A DNA stretch of 24,610 nucleotides from a virus. A program made the translations under genes and the position numbers. The notes under the pieces are model-generated. The model ran no database searches. It saw nothing but the letters and a program-made list of their open reading frames with translations, and was not told the origin of the DNA. Numbering within the stretch: position 1 is the first letter of the stretch; the number at the start of each line of letters is the position of its first letter. Positions 6,995 to 15,483 of the stretch are shown one piece after another. The stretch covers positions 1-24,610 of IMG/VR virus record IMGVR_UViG_3300025141_000711. The stretch is one strand, 5' to 3'.

Positions 6995-9862
6995 ATGTCA
7001 GTTAAAAATTTCAAATTTGTATCGCCGGGAGTCTTTGTCGATGAGATTGATAATTCTCAGGTCCCACGCGAACCAGGCCCCATCGGCCCAGTAGTTATTG
7101 GCCGCGCAGAAAAGGGCCCCTCCCTCCGACCAGTTGAGGTTACGTCGTTTTCAGATTTTGTTCAGAAATTTGGTACACCAAGTGCCGGCGATTCCGGCAA
7201 TGATGTTTGGCGCACCGGCAACAACAAGACTGCATGTACTTATGGAATGTATGCAGCCCAAGCATATTTAAAAAATAATTCTCCTTTAACCTATGTTCGT
7301 TTATTGGGTGCCCAGACAACTGCTGATGGTGGCCCTACGGCGACTGGCGGCAAGGCCGGTTGGGCACAAACTAACGCATGGGGTCTTTTTATATTTGAGT
7401 CTGGCTCTAGTGGTACCGCTTTAACAGGTGCTTTGGGCGCGATTATATATGCTAATGGTACCGCTTCGCCTGGATTGTCCGGAACTATTGCTTTCGCTCC
7501 CCGCGACGCCGACGACGCGACGCCGATTCGACCCAGCGTGGGGGTTTTCTCGGGCTCACAAGTGCTTATTGGAGACACTGGCACAGAATTCGAATTTAAT
7601 CTGAGAATGCCGGGATATTCAGGCTCCACCCAGGCCGCTGTCTTAAAAACAACACTTAATTTTAGTGAGAACAGTCCGCGTTATATTCGAAAGGTACTAA
7701 ATACCAACCCACAATTAATGAACAGCGGCATCACTAGCGGCGAGACGAGAGTTAATTATTTCTTGGGAGAGACATTTGACCGCCACGTGAAAGCAAACAT
7801 TACCGGAGGTACTCTCAATAAGACATATGCGGCTTTGGTAAAATTATATAGCGCCGGCAGTTCGCTCAACGGAGCTACCTTCTATGGTTCCGCCCAGTCT
7901 GCACAAACCCCATGGATTGTTAGTTGTAATCTGGGATCTGGACAGAAAAACCTATTAAGGTTCCATGCTTTAGATGTACAGGGCGACTGGACTAATAAGA
8001 ATATTAAAATTTCAATTCAAGATATCAAGGTATCATCAAATGATACCACAGATTATGGCACATTTACGGTCGTCGTGCGATCGCTTAGTGATTCAGACAA
8101 CGTTGTAAGAGTTATTGAACAATTTACTAATTGCAATCTTAACCCTAATTCGCTGGATTACGTGGCGCGCAAGGTCGGTGACAAATATCGGCAGTGGTCT
8201 GAGACTGAGAGGCGATACTATGAAACTGGCGATTGGGATAATCGGTCTGATTTTATTCGCGTTGAGGCGGCTTCTGATGTCGATGGTGGTATTTTAAATG
8301 CTAGTTACTTGCCATTTGGTTTCAAAGGAATTACCAAGTGGGCCGATGAGACCTTTACTAGCGGCAGCAACGGCGTCGGCACCGCCAACACCGGTTCGTG
8401 GGTCACTGGCTCTGCGAATAACTGGACTGCGCCAGCAAAAAATCCTGTACCGGAATATTGTATTGGTGCTAATGGCTGGCTAATTCTTAGTGGTACGGCC
8501 GGCACTGACGTTTCATGTAAGCTGTTGTACCCGGCACCTGAGTTGCGCGTTGCTGCTGTTTCTGGCAACTTAAGTGTTAAAACAGATGCCTATTTCGGAT
8601 TCCAGGTTTGGAAGACTAGCGGCGGTACTGTTTTTGATACTTCAACAATTGACATGCTGCGACCTCGCGGCGGTATTGTTGGAAGTATGTTCGCCGGCGC
8701 CTCGTCCGGCGTGCGCGGCACATCAACTGTATTTAGCTTAGATGATGTATCAGGGTCTGGTGTCTGGGCTCAGGGCAATTATGATGCCGGCACGTCTCTC
8801 ACGAGAACAAACGGCCGGGTATCGGGTGTCCTTGATGCTGGTTACGACCGATTCACCGTACCTATGTATGGTGGGTTTGACGGCATGGATATTGGCGAGA
8901 TGGACTCCTTTGCGAATCGAAATATTGGTTCGGCTGATCTAACAAGTTATGAATTTAACTCTTTCCACAGAGCGCTCGATTCGTTAGCGGACCCAGAAGT
9001 GGTCGAGATGAATCTTGCCACAATTCCGGGTTGCACCAATTCTGGTCTGACCTCGAACTTGATTAATATTTGTGAAGACCGCGCAGATGCTCTTGCTATT
9101 ATTGATTTGCCTGATGGCTTATCACCTCGAGAAGAGGGCACATCTGTTAGTAGAAATAACATTGCTAGCACCATTACTTCGGCGGTAAGCAATCTTCGGG
9201 CGAGAGGACTAAACAGCTCTTATGGTTGTTGCTTCTATCCGTGGGTTCGAGCTAGAGACACTATCAGCGGTAATATGCTTTGGTTGCCTCCTTCAGTGGC
9301 CGCTTTGGGTACTTTCTCAAGTTCCCAGCGTAAGACGCAGGTTTGGTTTGCCCCTGCTGGGTTTAATCGCGGCGGACTTACTGAGGGCGCTGCTGGTATC
9401 CCGGTCGTTGATGTGGCACACCAGCTACGACGTAAGGACCGTGATGATCTTTACGCGGCAAACATTAACCCGATCGCGAAGTTCCCGGCTGAGGGTATCG
9501 TAATCTTTGGTCAGAAGACGCTGCAGATCACGCCGTCTGCTCTGGACCGCATTAACGTGCGCCGGCTGATGATTTTCGTGAAGAAGCGTATTTCCCAGAT
9601 GGCGGCAACGATTCTTTTTGATCCCAATGTTCCAACTACTTGGGCACGATTTAAGTCACGCGCAGGGCCGTTTCTTGAGGATGTAAAAACTAATTTTGGT
9701 TTATCGGACTTTAAATTGGTCCTGGACGCCACCTCGACTACCCCTGATTTGATCGACAGAAACATTTTATATGCTAAGATTTACTTGAAGCCAACCAGAG
9801 CAATAGAGTTTATCGCAATTGATTTTAATATCAGCAGAACGGGAGCATCATTTAACGATTAA
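6995..9862 (+). CDS. Contractile tail sheath protein, gp18-like
   Basis: A 955-residue protein beginning MSVKNFKFVSPGVFVDEIDNS, the usual N-terminal strand of sheath subunits that hooks onto the neighbouring subunit, followed by GPIGPVVIGRAEKGP, also typical. The conserved C-terminal domain occupies about residues 780-955: QLRRKDRDDLYAANINPIA, IVIFGQKTL, LDRINVRRLMIFVKKRI and a final strand IEFIAIDFNISRTGASF. The sheath surrounds the tube and contracts at infection. GGGAG is 10-15 bases before the ATG. T4 gp18 has 659 residues; about 300 extra residues here sit in the middle (roughly 130-620), rich in Gly, Ser, Thr and Asn and probably forming surface-exposed domains. It precedes the tube gene, as 18 precedes 19 in T4. 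Confidence 0.95.
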   Translation: MSVKNFKFVSPGVFVDEIDNSQVPREPGPIGPVVIGRAEKGPSLRPVEVTSFSDFVQKFGTPSAGDSGNDVWRTGNNKTACTYGMYAAQAYLKNNSPLTYVRLLGAQTTADGGPTATGGKAGWAQTNAWGLFIFESGSSGTALTGALGAIIYANGTASPGLSGTIAFAPRDADDATPIRPSVGVFSGSQVLIGDTGTEFEFNLRMPGYSGSTQAAVLKTTLNFSENSPRYIRKVLNTNPQLMNSGITSGETRVNYFLGETFDRHVKANITGGTLNKTYAALVKLYSAGSSLNGATFYGSAQSAQTPWIVSCNLGSGQKNLLRFHALDVQGDWTNKNIKISIQDIKVSSNDTTDYGTFTVVVRSLSDSDNVVRVIEQFTNCNLNPNSLDYVARKVGDKYRQWSETERRYYETGDWDNRSDFIRVEAASDVDGGILNASYLPFGFKGITKWADETFTSGSNGVGTANTGSWVTGSANNWTAPAKNPVPEYCIGANGWLILSGTAGTDVSCKLLYPAPELRVAAVSGNLSVKTDAYFGFQVWKTSGGTVFDTSTIDMLRPRGGIVGSMFAGASSGVRGTSTVFSLDDVSGSGVWAQGNYDAGTSLTRTNGRVSGVLDAGYDRFTVPMYGGFDGMDIGEMDSFANRNIGSADLTSYEFNSFHRALDSLADPEVVEMNLATIPGCTNSGLTSNLINICEDRADALAIIDLPDGLSPREEGTSVSRNNIASTITSAVSNLRARGLNSSYGCCFYPWVRARDTISGNMLWLPPSVAALGTFSSSQRKTQVWFAPAGFNRGGLTEGAAGIPVVDVAHQLRRKDRDDLYAANINPIAKFPAEGIVIFGQKTLQITPSALDRINVRRLMIFVKKRISQMAATILFDPNVPTTWARFKSRAGPFLEDVKTNFGLSDFKLVLDATSTTPDLIDRNILYAKIYLKPTRAIEFIAIDFNISRTGASFND

Positions 9863-9907
9863 TTAAATTAAGCCTGGGAGAAAAAAACTCTTACACTATT
9901 TAATTAA
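9859..9907 (+). promoter_or_regulatory. Inverted repeat and CTATTTAA element between sheath and tube genes
   Basis: TTAATTAAAT (9859-9868) and ATTTAATTAA (9898-9907) are perfect 10-base inverted arms around a 29-base loop; the left arm contains the sheath stop codon. CTATTTAA (9896-9903) repeats the core seen in other gaps, 23 bases before the tube ATG. A small GAG-(A)7-CTC hairpin lies in the loop. The stem is all A/T, so it is probably a promoter or RNA-processing site rather than a terminator. Confidence 0.3.
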
Positions 9908-9926
9908 AAACAGGAGTACTAAGCAA

Positions 9927-10517
9927 ATGGCATTTTGGACAAGCGCACTATCAGAACCTAAAAGACAACATAGATTTATTTTAAGGCTTCCGGAACTTAG
10001 GACCTCCAATGGGGAATCAGCGTATGCAGAGTATTTGGCCAAAACAGCCTCAAAACCGTCATATTCTATCTCTGAAGTCCCTCACAAATTTTTAGGCAAT
10101 ACTTTTTATTATCCGGGCACGGTTTCCTGGGAACCGGTCACGGTCCAGTTAATTAACTCTATTGATCCAGACGGAAACCAATTGCTTTATGACGCTTTGT
10201 CACAATCTGGATATTTAATGCCGGATTTACAGAATCTTCGTGTTAATCAGGGTGATGGAAGCATTGCCTCTGGAATTGGAACCGTTAATAAGCGTTCTGC
10301 ACAGCTGGCTTTAGGAAATGTGGAAATCGATGAGCTTACTGGCGAGGGTCAAGTGGTATCTATTTGGACTCTTAAGAATGCTTTTATTACATCGGCTAAG
10401 TTTGGCGACTTAGACTATAGTGGCGATGAGCTTTTAAATATTGATATAACTTTTAGATATGATTGGGCTGCCTATGAACAGGGCCCCGGTTTTGAGATTA
10501 TTCGAAACTTGCAATAA
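9927..10517 (+). CDS. Tail tube protein, gp19-like
   Basis: A 196-residue protein directly after the sheath gene, as gene 19 follows 18 in T4 (gp19 has 163 residues). AGGAG is 10-14 bases before the ATG. The N-terminus (MAFWTSALSEPKRQHRFILR) and the strand order fit: an opening strand with 'RFILRLP', the middle 'YYPGTVSWEPVTVQLIN' strand that forms the tube wall, an LGNVEIDELTGEG turn, and 'ISIDITFRYDWAAYE'-like closing strands ending in a Tyr/Trp-rich C-terminus (NIDITFRYDWAAYEQ). Subunits of this fold stack as hexameric rings forming the DNA-conducting tube inside the sheath. Assignment rests on this pattern and the gene order. Confidence 0.88.
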   Translation: MAFWTSALSEPKRQHRFILRLPELRTSNGESAYAEYLAKTASKPSYSISEVPHKFLGNTFYYPGTVSWEPVTVQLINSIDPDGNQLLYDALSQSGYLMPDLQNLRVNQGDGSIASGIGTVNKRSAQLALGNVEIDELTGEGQVVSIWTLKNAFITSAKFGDLDYSGDELLNIDITFRYDWAAYEQGPGFEIIRNLQ

Positions 10518-10535
10518 TAAGAAAGAAGGTAATGA

Positions 10536-11396
10536 ATGGCTAGGAGAAAGAATTCCGGGCGACTTGGAGTCCCCGAAAACCCCCCCGATAGCAATCCACC
10601 AATAGCAGCGCTAGAAGAAAAAACAGATAATTTATTTTCTTTTGTATTACCCACTGAGTTTGTGGATTTACCTAGCGAGGGATTACAATATAAAGAGGGA
10701 CATGCCCTTCATGGTGTTTCAACCATAGAAATCCGCCACATGACAGCTAAGGAAGAGGACATTCTGTCCTCCGAATCATTGTTGAAGAAAGGTGTCGCTC
10801 TGGATAGATTGCTGCAGTCTGTTGTAGTTGATAAATCTATTCAAGTAAATGAGCTTTTGGTGGGTGATAAAAATGCGTTATTGATAGCAGCGAGAATCAC
10901 TGGCTTTGGACCGCATTATGATGCTTCAGTCACTTGTCCGAGTTGTTATGCGACGGTGCCTCAGAATATTAATCTGGAAGATATTGAAATAAAGAATCTT
11001 GTACTTCCAAGTAACGTTACCCCGACAGAGGATGGCAATTATGATATTTGGATTGAAAAATTTGATTTAACCATAACTGTTCGGTTGCTTAAGGGCTCAG
11101 ACGAGAAAAAGGTGAGTAAGCAAAGAGAAAAACGTCGTAAGTTGAAGCAGCCTGATGCCGATATCACCACTCAACTATCGGCGATTATTGTTGCAGTTAA
11201 TGGACAATCGGAGCCTGACGCTGTTCGGCAGTTTATTGAAATTATGCCTGCCTTGGTTTCTCGCCAAATCCGAGCTGCCTATGACGAATTGGTGCCAAAT
11301 TTAGACTTAACCGTTGATTATGAATGTGAAGCATGTAGTTATGCGGGGAGGGTCGGGCTGCCAATGTCGGCCGAGTTTTTTTGGCCTGGGTCCTGA
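10536..11396 (+). CDS. Baseplate hub assembly / tail chaperone-like protein, gp26-like
   Basis: A 286-residue protein with AAGAAGG before its ATG. Residues 34-75 (FVLPTEFVDLPSEG, then IEIRHMTAKEEDIL) resemble the T4 gp26 family (T4 base plate protein): 'lPskG..y' followed by 'mt..dE.iL.s'. Two CxxC pairs, C134PSC and C264EAC, form a probable zinc ribbon seen in relatives. Residues 190-205 are strongly basic. The first ~30 residues are Pro/Asn-rich and disordered. T4 gp26 (208 residues) is needed to assemble the baseplate hub. The coding end is unusual: TTT TTT TGG (11376-11384) precedes a stop, and an open second frame follows with a conserved-looking helix, suggesting programmed frameshifting as for tail-assembly chaperones of other phages, which also lie just before the tape measure gene, as here. 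Confidence 0.75.
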   Translation: MARRKNSGRLGVPENPPDSNPPIAALEEKTDNLFSFVLPTEFVDLPSEGLQYKEGHALHGVSTIEIRHMTAKEEDILSSESLLKKGVALDRLLQSVVVDKSIQVNELLVGDKNALLIAARITGFGPHYDASVTCPSCYATVPQNINLEDIEIKNLVLPSNVTPTEDGNYDIWIEKFDLTITVRLLKGSDEKKVSKQREKRRKLKQPDADITTQLSAIIVAVNGQSEPDAVRQFIEIMPALVSRQIRAAYDELVPNLDLTVDYECEACSYAGRVGLPMSAEFFWPGS

Positions 11397-11577
11397 CTAC
11401 CAAGAAATCGTATACGAAGAAATATTCGTTCTTAAGCACCATGGCGGCTGGTCGTTTGTAGAAGCATATAGCCTCCCTGTTCAATTACGGCGCTGGTTTG
11501 TCGAGCGCCTCATTAAAGAATTTGAAAATCAGAATAAAGCTATGGACGATGCCCAGCGCGGCGACGGACATAGTTGA
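11314..11577 (+). CDS. Second-frame extension of the gp26-like gene, probably made by frameshift
   Basis: The frame is open from TTG 11314 to 11577, overlapping the end of the gp26-like gene in another frame. The part before 11383 looks like read-through of the other frame; none of the possible starts (TTG 11314, ATG 11320, ATG 11341) has a ribosome site. From 11383 the 64 residues form a credible small domain: GPDYQEIVYEEIFVLKHHGG, WSFVEAYSLPVQLRRWFVER and a charged C-terminal helix. Joining this at the T7 run by a +1 or -2 shift gives a product of about 346-347 residues. Small proteins with the 'GG(W/F)S...LP...RRWfieRL' pattern follow gp26-like genes in other T4-type phages, as I recall. 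Independent translation from an internal ATG cannot be excluded. Confidence 0.6.
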   Translation: MIMNVKHVVMRGGSGCQCRPSFFGLGPDYQEIVYEEIFVLKHHGGWSFVEAYSLPVQLRRWFVERLIKEFENQNKAMDDAQRGDGHS

Positions 11578-11591
11578 TGCGTCTTTTTGTT

Positions 11592-11606
11592 TAAATAACT
11601 ATTTAT
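11592..11606 (+). promoter_or_regulatory. TAAATA-AC-TATTTA(T) symmetric element
   Basis: TAAATA (11592-11597) and TATTTA (11600-11605) are inverted around AC, giving CTATTTAT at 11599-11606. The element is 19 bases before the GTG start at 11626 and again carries the CTATTTA core. Late-promoter or binding-site function is inferred from recurrence. Confidence 0.28.
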
Positions 11607-11625
11607 AAAAAGGGAGAGCAGACCT

Positions 11626-11946
11626 GTGAGCAATTCTACAAAAGTGATTATTGATTTAACTAAAAATCGTTTGACTGAATATGTGTATAATGAGTTTTCC
11701 GATAAAGTAAATAATCTGTTATTGGGACTTTACTATGCCGGTGTCGATGTGCCCGTATCCATCCGCGGTACTCAAAATCAAGTTGAGTCTTTTTTTGATT
11801 CTCTGAAAAAAGAAAAACGATATATGGATAGTTATATGAAACACGGCCTAAATAATAACAAAACTTTAATTGATAAGCATTCACTTGAGAAATCTGTACG
11901 AAGATTTGAAACTGAGACAGGACTGCGCTGGCCCTTTAAAAATTAA
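11626..11946 (+). CDS. Small protein between hub-assembly and tape measure genes, function unknown
   Basis: A 106-residue protein starting at GTG with GGGAGAG 9-15 bases upstream. The start reads MSNSTKVIIDLTKNRLTEYV; a strand/helix mix follows, with a motif VDVPVSIRGTQNQVESFFDSLKKEKRYMDSY (about residues 40-70) that resembles a small alpha/beta domain and may bind a partner, and a C-terminal end with FETETGLRWPFKN. No cysteine, membrane segment or catalytic motif is evident. Its position, directly before the tape measure, suggests a role in tail assembly; a chaperone or wedge component are guesses. No recognised family. Confidence 0.7.
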   Translation: MSNSTKVIIDLTKNRLTEYVYNEFSDKVNNLLLGLYYAGVDVPVSIRGTQNQVESFFDSLKKEKRYMDSYMKHGLNNNKTLIDKHSLEKSVRRFETETGLRWPFKN

Positions 11947-11967
11947 AAAGAAAATGGCCATTAACAC

Positions 11968-14340
11968 ATGACAACGCCCCCTGATCCCAACACCGAGAGC
12001 CCCGACGATCCGGCCCGCCGCCTCGCAGCCCTTGAGCGCCGCCTCGTGATGAAAAGAGAAGAACTCGAGCTTCAGGGCAAGATCAATAGCCAACTGATCG
12101 AAGAGGCCGAGGGCAAGCACAGACTCTCAAAGGAAAATCTAAAGCTTCATCGAGGTCTGCTCGCCAACATGGAGCTTCAGAAACAAGAATTAAAGCTGCA
12201 GATGGAGAAAGGACCGATCACCGACGAGATGCGCGAGCGGCTCAAGCAGCTGACCAAAGATATAGAAGAGAATAAAGAAGCGCTCGAAGAACTTACCAAA
12301 GAGCAGACTAAATATAACCAAGAACTCCAGGCCGGCGAGGCCATTGCTAAGAACTACGGACAAGCACTTTTTGGTCTTAGCGGTGCGTTTAGTAATCTTT
12401 ATACAAAATACATTCCCAAAACCGCCGTGGAGTTTGAGGGGATGTTGAAAAAGATGAAGAAAAACATTACGTCTTTTAAATTTATTACGTCTGCCGCGCT
12501 TAAATTTATTGGCGCTTCATTTAATTTAATGGTCGCTCAAGATAAGGCGACCGCAGCTTTCCAACAAGCCACAGGCGCCGGCGATAAATACAACGACACG
12601 CTATGGGGCATTGAGAGCGCCGCACGTGGCGCCGGCGTTACCATGGATGAGGCCGGCAAGGCCACATTATCTTTATTCAGTACTTATAGGGATTTTACGA
12701 ATCTAAATAAGGAGGAAGCAAAAAGAATTGGTACCACCGTTGCTTTAATGAATGAACTTGGAGTCTCGACCGACACAAGTGCCAAGATTATGGACCAAGC
12801 CACCAAGTCTTTGGGCATGACGTCCGGCGCCGCCGAGCAGATGCTTCTCCAAGTAACGAGTATCGCGGATCAAATCGGCAAACCCTTCTCGGAGGTTGCT
12901 GCAGATTTGGCCTCTGCCGCACCTAAATTGGCATTTTATGGCGAAAATATGATTAATGTATTTAAGCGCCTCGAACAACAGTCAAAATCAACAGGATTGT
13001 CTGTTGATTCTATTTTGGGATTAGTTGGCGAAGGCTTTGATACTTTTGAGGGCGCCGCAACGAAAGTTGGCAAACTCAATGCCATTTTGGGGGGGCCGTA
13101 TCTTAACTCTATCGATATGCTCAACTCATCCGAGGAGGATCGTCTCGAAATTATAAAACAATCGATCGAAGCCGCGGGAGTTCAGTTCGATCAACTCGGC
13201 AAGTTTGAGCAAAAAAACTTTGCTTCCGCTCTTGGAACAGACGTTGATACACTTCGCCGCGCGATGGGCGCCCTGTCAGATGAAGAAGAACTGGAAATGA
13301 TGAATCAAGAGCGATTGGCTCAACTTGCCGCAGAAAGCAAAGATGTAATGGAAGAGCTTAAAAATGCTTTCCGATCGCTCATTCTTGAAAATAAACAACT
13401 GGTTAAAGACGTGAGCGAAGGTGTGTCGAAATTTAGTAAATGGATAAAAGAGAATAAGGAAATGTTGCAAGTGGTTGGAAAACTCACCATCGCATTGGCA
13501 GTGTTTATAAAGGTAGTTCAAATGGGTATGGCGCTGCACAAGCTCGCGCTGGCTGTGAAGGCCGCAAATGGGGCCCTTTGGGCGCTCGCCGCGAATCCAT
13601 GGACGATCGGCATCGCCGCCGCCGTCCTTCTCATTACGGGTCTCGTTATGTGGTTCAAGAAACTCAAAAAATCAGGATATTCTACCAGCGACGCGTTGGT
13701 GGAAATGGGGATGGCGGCGTTGAAATTCCTGGGGCCAGTGCGCTACATCGTCCAAACTGTTATTGAATTAGTTCGTGCTCTCAGTTCAGGCGAGTCCGCC
13801 ATGGGCGCATTTAAGGCGGCCTGGAAAGGCTTCGCGAATTCGTTGACCTTTGGTATAGCTTACAGTGACGACAACGCTGCTTCCTGGGCCAAAACCAAAC
13901 GCCGCGCCCGGGCCGACGAGGCCCTGGCGATGCAAGCAGAAAAAGGTGCTACATGGGACACTAGCGTGGAGGACGGGGTCATTTCGGGTGGTAAAGCCAT
14001 AAAAGTGCACAACAAAGATACTCTCGTAGCCGCCAAGCCGGGGGGCCCACTCCAAAAAATGTTCGGCACCCTGGCCAAGGGCGACGCCAATGCAACGCCC
14101 CTAGGGATGCTACCCGCCGGCGCATTTTTATACCTGGCCGGCCCGATTCTCAAAGAGGCAATCACAAAGCCGCTCCTGTCCGCCCTCGGAGGAGCGGAGG
14201 GCGGGGCTGAAGGCCCCGGCAACTCACCGGATATTAATATTGTTGTAAAGATCGGAGAGAAAGAATTAAATGAGCAGATAATTACAGCATTGAACTCCCC
14301 AGCCGGCGCGGCAATCATAAGTCCGTATGCTCAGAGGTAA
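11968..14340 (+). CDS. Tail tape measure protein
   Basis: A 790-residue protein that would set tail length and guide tube assembly (gp29 role; T4 gp29 is 590 residues). The ATG at 11968 follows the previous gene by 21 bases. Residues about 15-120 are a long, highly charged coiled coil (ELELQGKINSQLIEEAEG, and repeated Lys/Glu/Leu heptads). A central region of alternating helices with Gly/Ala-rich turns follows, including an Asp/Gly motif around residues 205-290. Residues about 498-562 hold hydrophobic helices (LTIALAVFIKVVQMGMALHK; AANPWTIGIAAAVLLITGLVMWF), the membrane-like segment usual in tape measures, which may help cross the host membrane. The C-terminus is Gly-rich then a short Asp-Ile-Asn-Ile-Val-Val-Lys strand. 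The first ~90 bases are GC-rich compared with the preceding gene. Confidence 0.9.
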   Translation: MTTPPDPNTESPDDPARRLAALERRLVMKREELELQGKINSQLIEEAEGKHRLSKENLKLHRGLLANMELQKQELKLQMEKGPITDEMRERLKQLTKDIEENKEALEELTKEQTKYNQELQAGEAIAKNYGQALFGLSGAFSNLYTKYIPKTAVEFEGMLKKMKKNITSFKFITSAALKFIGASFNLMVAQDKATAAFQQATGAGDKYNDTLWGIESAARGAGVTMDEAGKATLSLFSTYRDFTNLNKEEAKRIGTTVALMNELGVSTDTSAKIMDQATKSLGMTSGAAEQMLLQVTSIADQIGKPFSEVAADLASAAPKLAFYGENMINVFKRLEQQSKSTGLSVDSILGLVGEGFDTFEGAATKVGKLNAILGGPYLNSIDMLNSSEEDRLEIIKQSIEAAGVQFDQLGKFEQKNFASALGTDVDTLRRAMGALSDEEELEMMNQERLAQLAAESKDVMEELKNAFRSLILENKQLVKDVSEGVSKFSKWIKENKEMLQVVGKLTIALAVFIKVVQMGMALHKLALAVKAANGALWALAANPWTIGIAAAVLLITGLVMWFKKLKKSGYSTSDALVEMGMAALKFLGPVRYIVQTVIELVRALSSGESAMGAFKAAWKGFANSLTFGIAYSDDNAASWAKTKRRARADEALAMQAEKGATWDTSVEDGVISGGKAIKVHNKDTLVAAKPGGPLQKMFGTLAKGDANATPLGMLPAGAFLYLAGPILKEAITKPLLSALGGAEGGAEGPGNSPDINIVVKIGEKELNEQIITALNSPAGAAIISPYAQR

Positions 14341-14346
14341 ATAGAT

Positions 14347-15126
14347 ATGTCAATAGTAACAGCGAAACAGGAGAATCTACTCAATGCACAACCTTATGAA
14401 AATGAGCATTTTTCTATTCACATCAGCCATCTTCCAACTGGCCAGAAAGTCCAGTTTGATGGATGGGTTACTGGATTTGGAGATAATTTCTCTTCTGACT
14501 GGAAGGGAACTCCCGTATATGGCCGAATGGATGATTTATATACTTTTCAAAAAACAGGACGCAAAATTAGTATCGCTTTCGATGTGGTTGCCCGCGATGA
14601 CATCGAAGCCGCAAACAATCATTATAATCTAAACTTACTGGCTAAGTTTTTATACCCGCTATATTCATCAGATAGCCGCTCTAATAGACAGATTTTAGCT
14701 GCAGCTCCGCTTTTAAGTATGAGTTGGTCGGGACTTGTTAAAAATGCATCGGATAATTCGGAATTAGTGGGGTTCTTACAGGGGTTTAGCTATGCTCCGA
14801 ATTTGGAAGATGGTCAGTTTTTAGTGCAAGACAATGCTGTTCCTGAAAACCCTACAATAATATATCAGAGACACCAAATTCAGTTGGAATATACTGTTTT
14901 GCATACTCATTTAACTGGTTGGGTCAAAGGAACGGACGGTCAGTATCGTTTTGGCAGCAACAACGGAAAGACAGATCTAGTGAATTTTCCACATGCGATT
15001 GGCGGCGAAGCGGATTGGTATAAGTGGAACAATGGCAAAGGTACCACCTTCCACGACAACCAGGCCCTTCCTGCTGAGCAAAGCTTCCAAGAAAGCGCCG
15101 CGCGAAACGCGGATGTGCTGGAGTAA
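14347..15126 (+). CDS. Baseplate / tube-initiator-like structural protein
   Basis: A 259-residue protein starting 6 bases after the tape measure stop; GAGG overlapping that stop may be its ribosome site. Key segment: VQFDGWVTGFGDNFSSDWKG followed by TPVYGRMDDLYTFQKTGRKI and SIAFDVVARD (about residues 35-84). The pattern 'f.a.i..fsd.y...W....vyGRmdp...f..T.R.isl.fdv' is frequent in virion proteins of marine T4-like phages, next to the gp53-like gene, and indicates a beta-sandwich baseplate or tail-tube-initiator subunit related in position to gp48/gp54 of T4. The C-terminal 60 residues contain GEADWYKWNNGKGTTFHD. Exact T4 counterpart is not certain. Operon-like spacing ties it to the next gene. 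Confidence 0.62.
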   Translation: MSIVTAKQENLLNAQPYENEHFSIHISHLPTGQKVQFDGWVTGFGDNFSSDWKGTPVYGRMDDLYTFQKTGRKISIAFDVVARDDIEAANNHYNLNLLAKFLYPLYSSDSRSNRQILAAAPLLSMSWSGLVKNASDNSELVGFLQGFSYAPNLEDGQFLVQDNAVPENPTIIYQRHQIQLEYTVLHTHLTGWVKGTDGQYRFGSNNGKTDLVNFPHAIGGEADWYKWNNGKGTTFHDNQALPAEQSFQESAARNADVLE

Positions 15127-15128
15127 CG

Positions 15129-15470
15129 ATGATGGGAACCAGATACGATGATAGAAGAATATTAAAAAATGATTCTGAGGAATACTCGGGCGTTTTTAAA
15201 GAAAAAAAGGTTAAATATATAAGGCAATATGATACAGCACATTTTAGGTATCCCACGACCGCTGAAATCCAAAGCTTAAATCGACTTATCCATATATGGT
15301 CGACCGGCGATCGCTATTATAAACTAGCCGGTCAGCATTACGGAAATCCTGGATATTGGTGGGTTATAGCTCACTATAATAAGAGACCCACAGAGGCAGA
15401 CGTTCAGCTGGGAGATATGATTTATGTTCCGCTGCCTTTGGAGAAAATTTTAAGCTACGTCATGGATTAA
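15129..15470 (+). CDS. Baseplate wedge protein, gp53-like
   Basis: A 113-residue protein beginning two bases after the previous stop; GGAG at 15119-15122 serves as ribosome site, and the following Met (15132) is an alternative start. The pattern is characteristic: N-terminal 'YDDRRILKNDSEEYSGVFKE' , then VKYIRQYDTAHFRYPTTAEI, then HIWSTGDRYYKLAGQHYGNP-GYWWVIAHYNKRPTEADVQLGD, then a LysM-like end with 'GDMIYVPLP'. The last part looks like a LysM-type carbohydrate/peptidoglycan-binding fold as present in gp53-type wedge proteins, which cross-link baseplate wedges. It is shorter than T4 gp53 (196 residues). Genes of this kind usually sit before the large hub gene. Confidence 0.72.
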   Translation: MMGTRYDDRRILKNDSEEYSGVFKEKKVKYIRQYDTAHFRYPTTAEIQSLNRLIHIWSTGDRYYKLAGQHYGNPGYWWVIAHYNKRPTEADVQLGDMIYVPLPLEKILSYVMD

Positions 15471-15483
15471 GGATTATTAGTTA

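Noticed and set aside
6879-7094. 71-residue + frame bridging the gp15-like and sheath genes
   Set aside because: It overlaps both ends of two well-supported genes in another frame and has no ribosome site.
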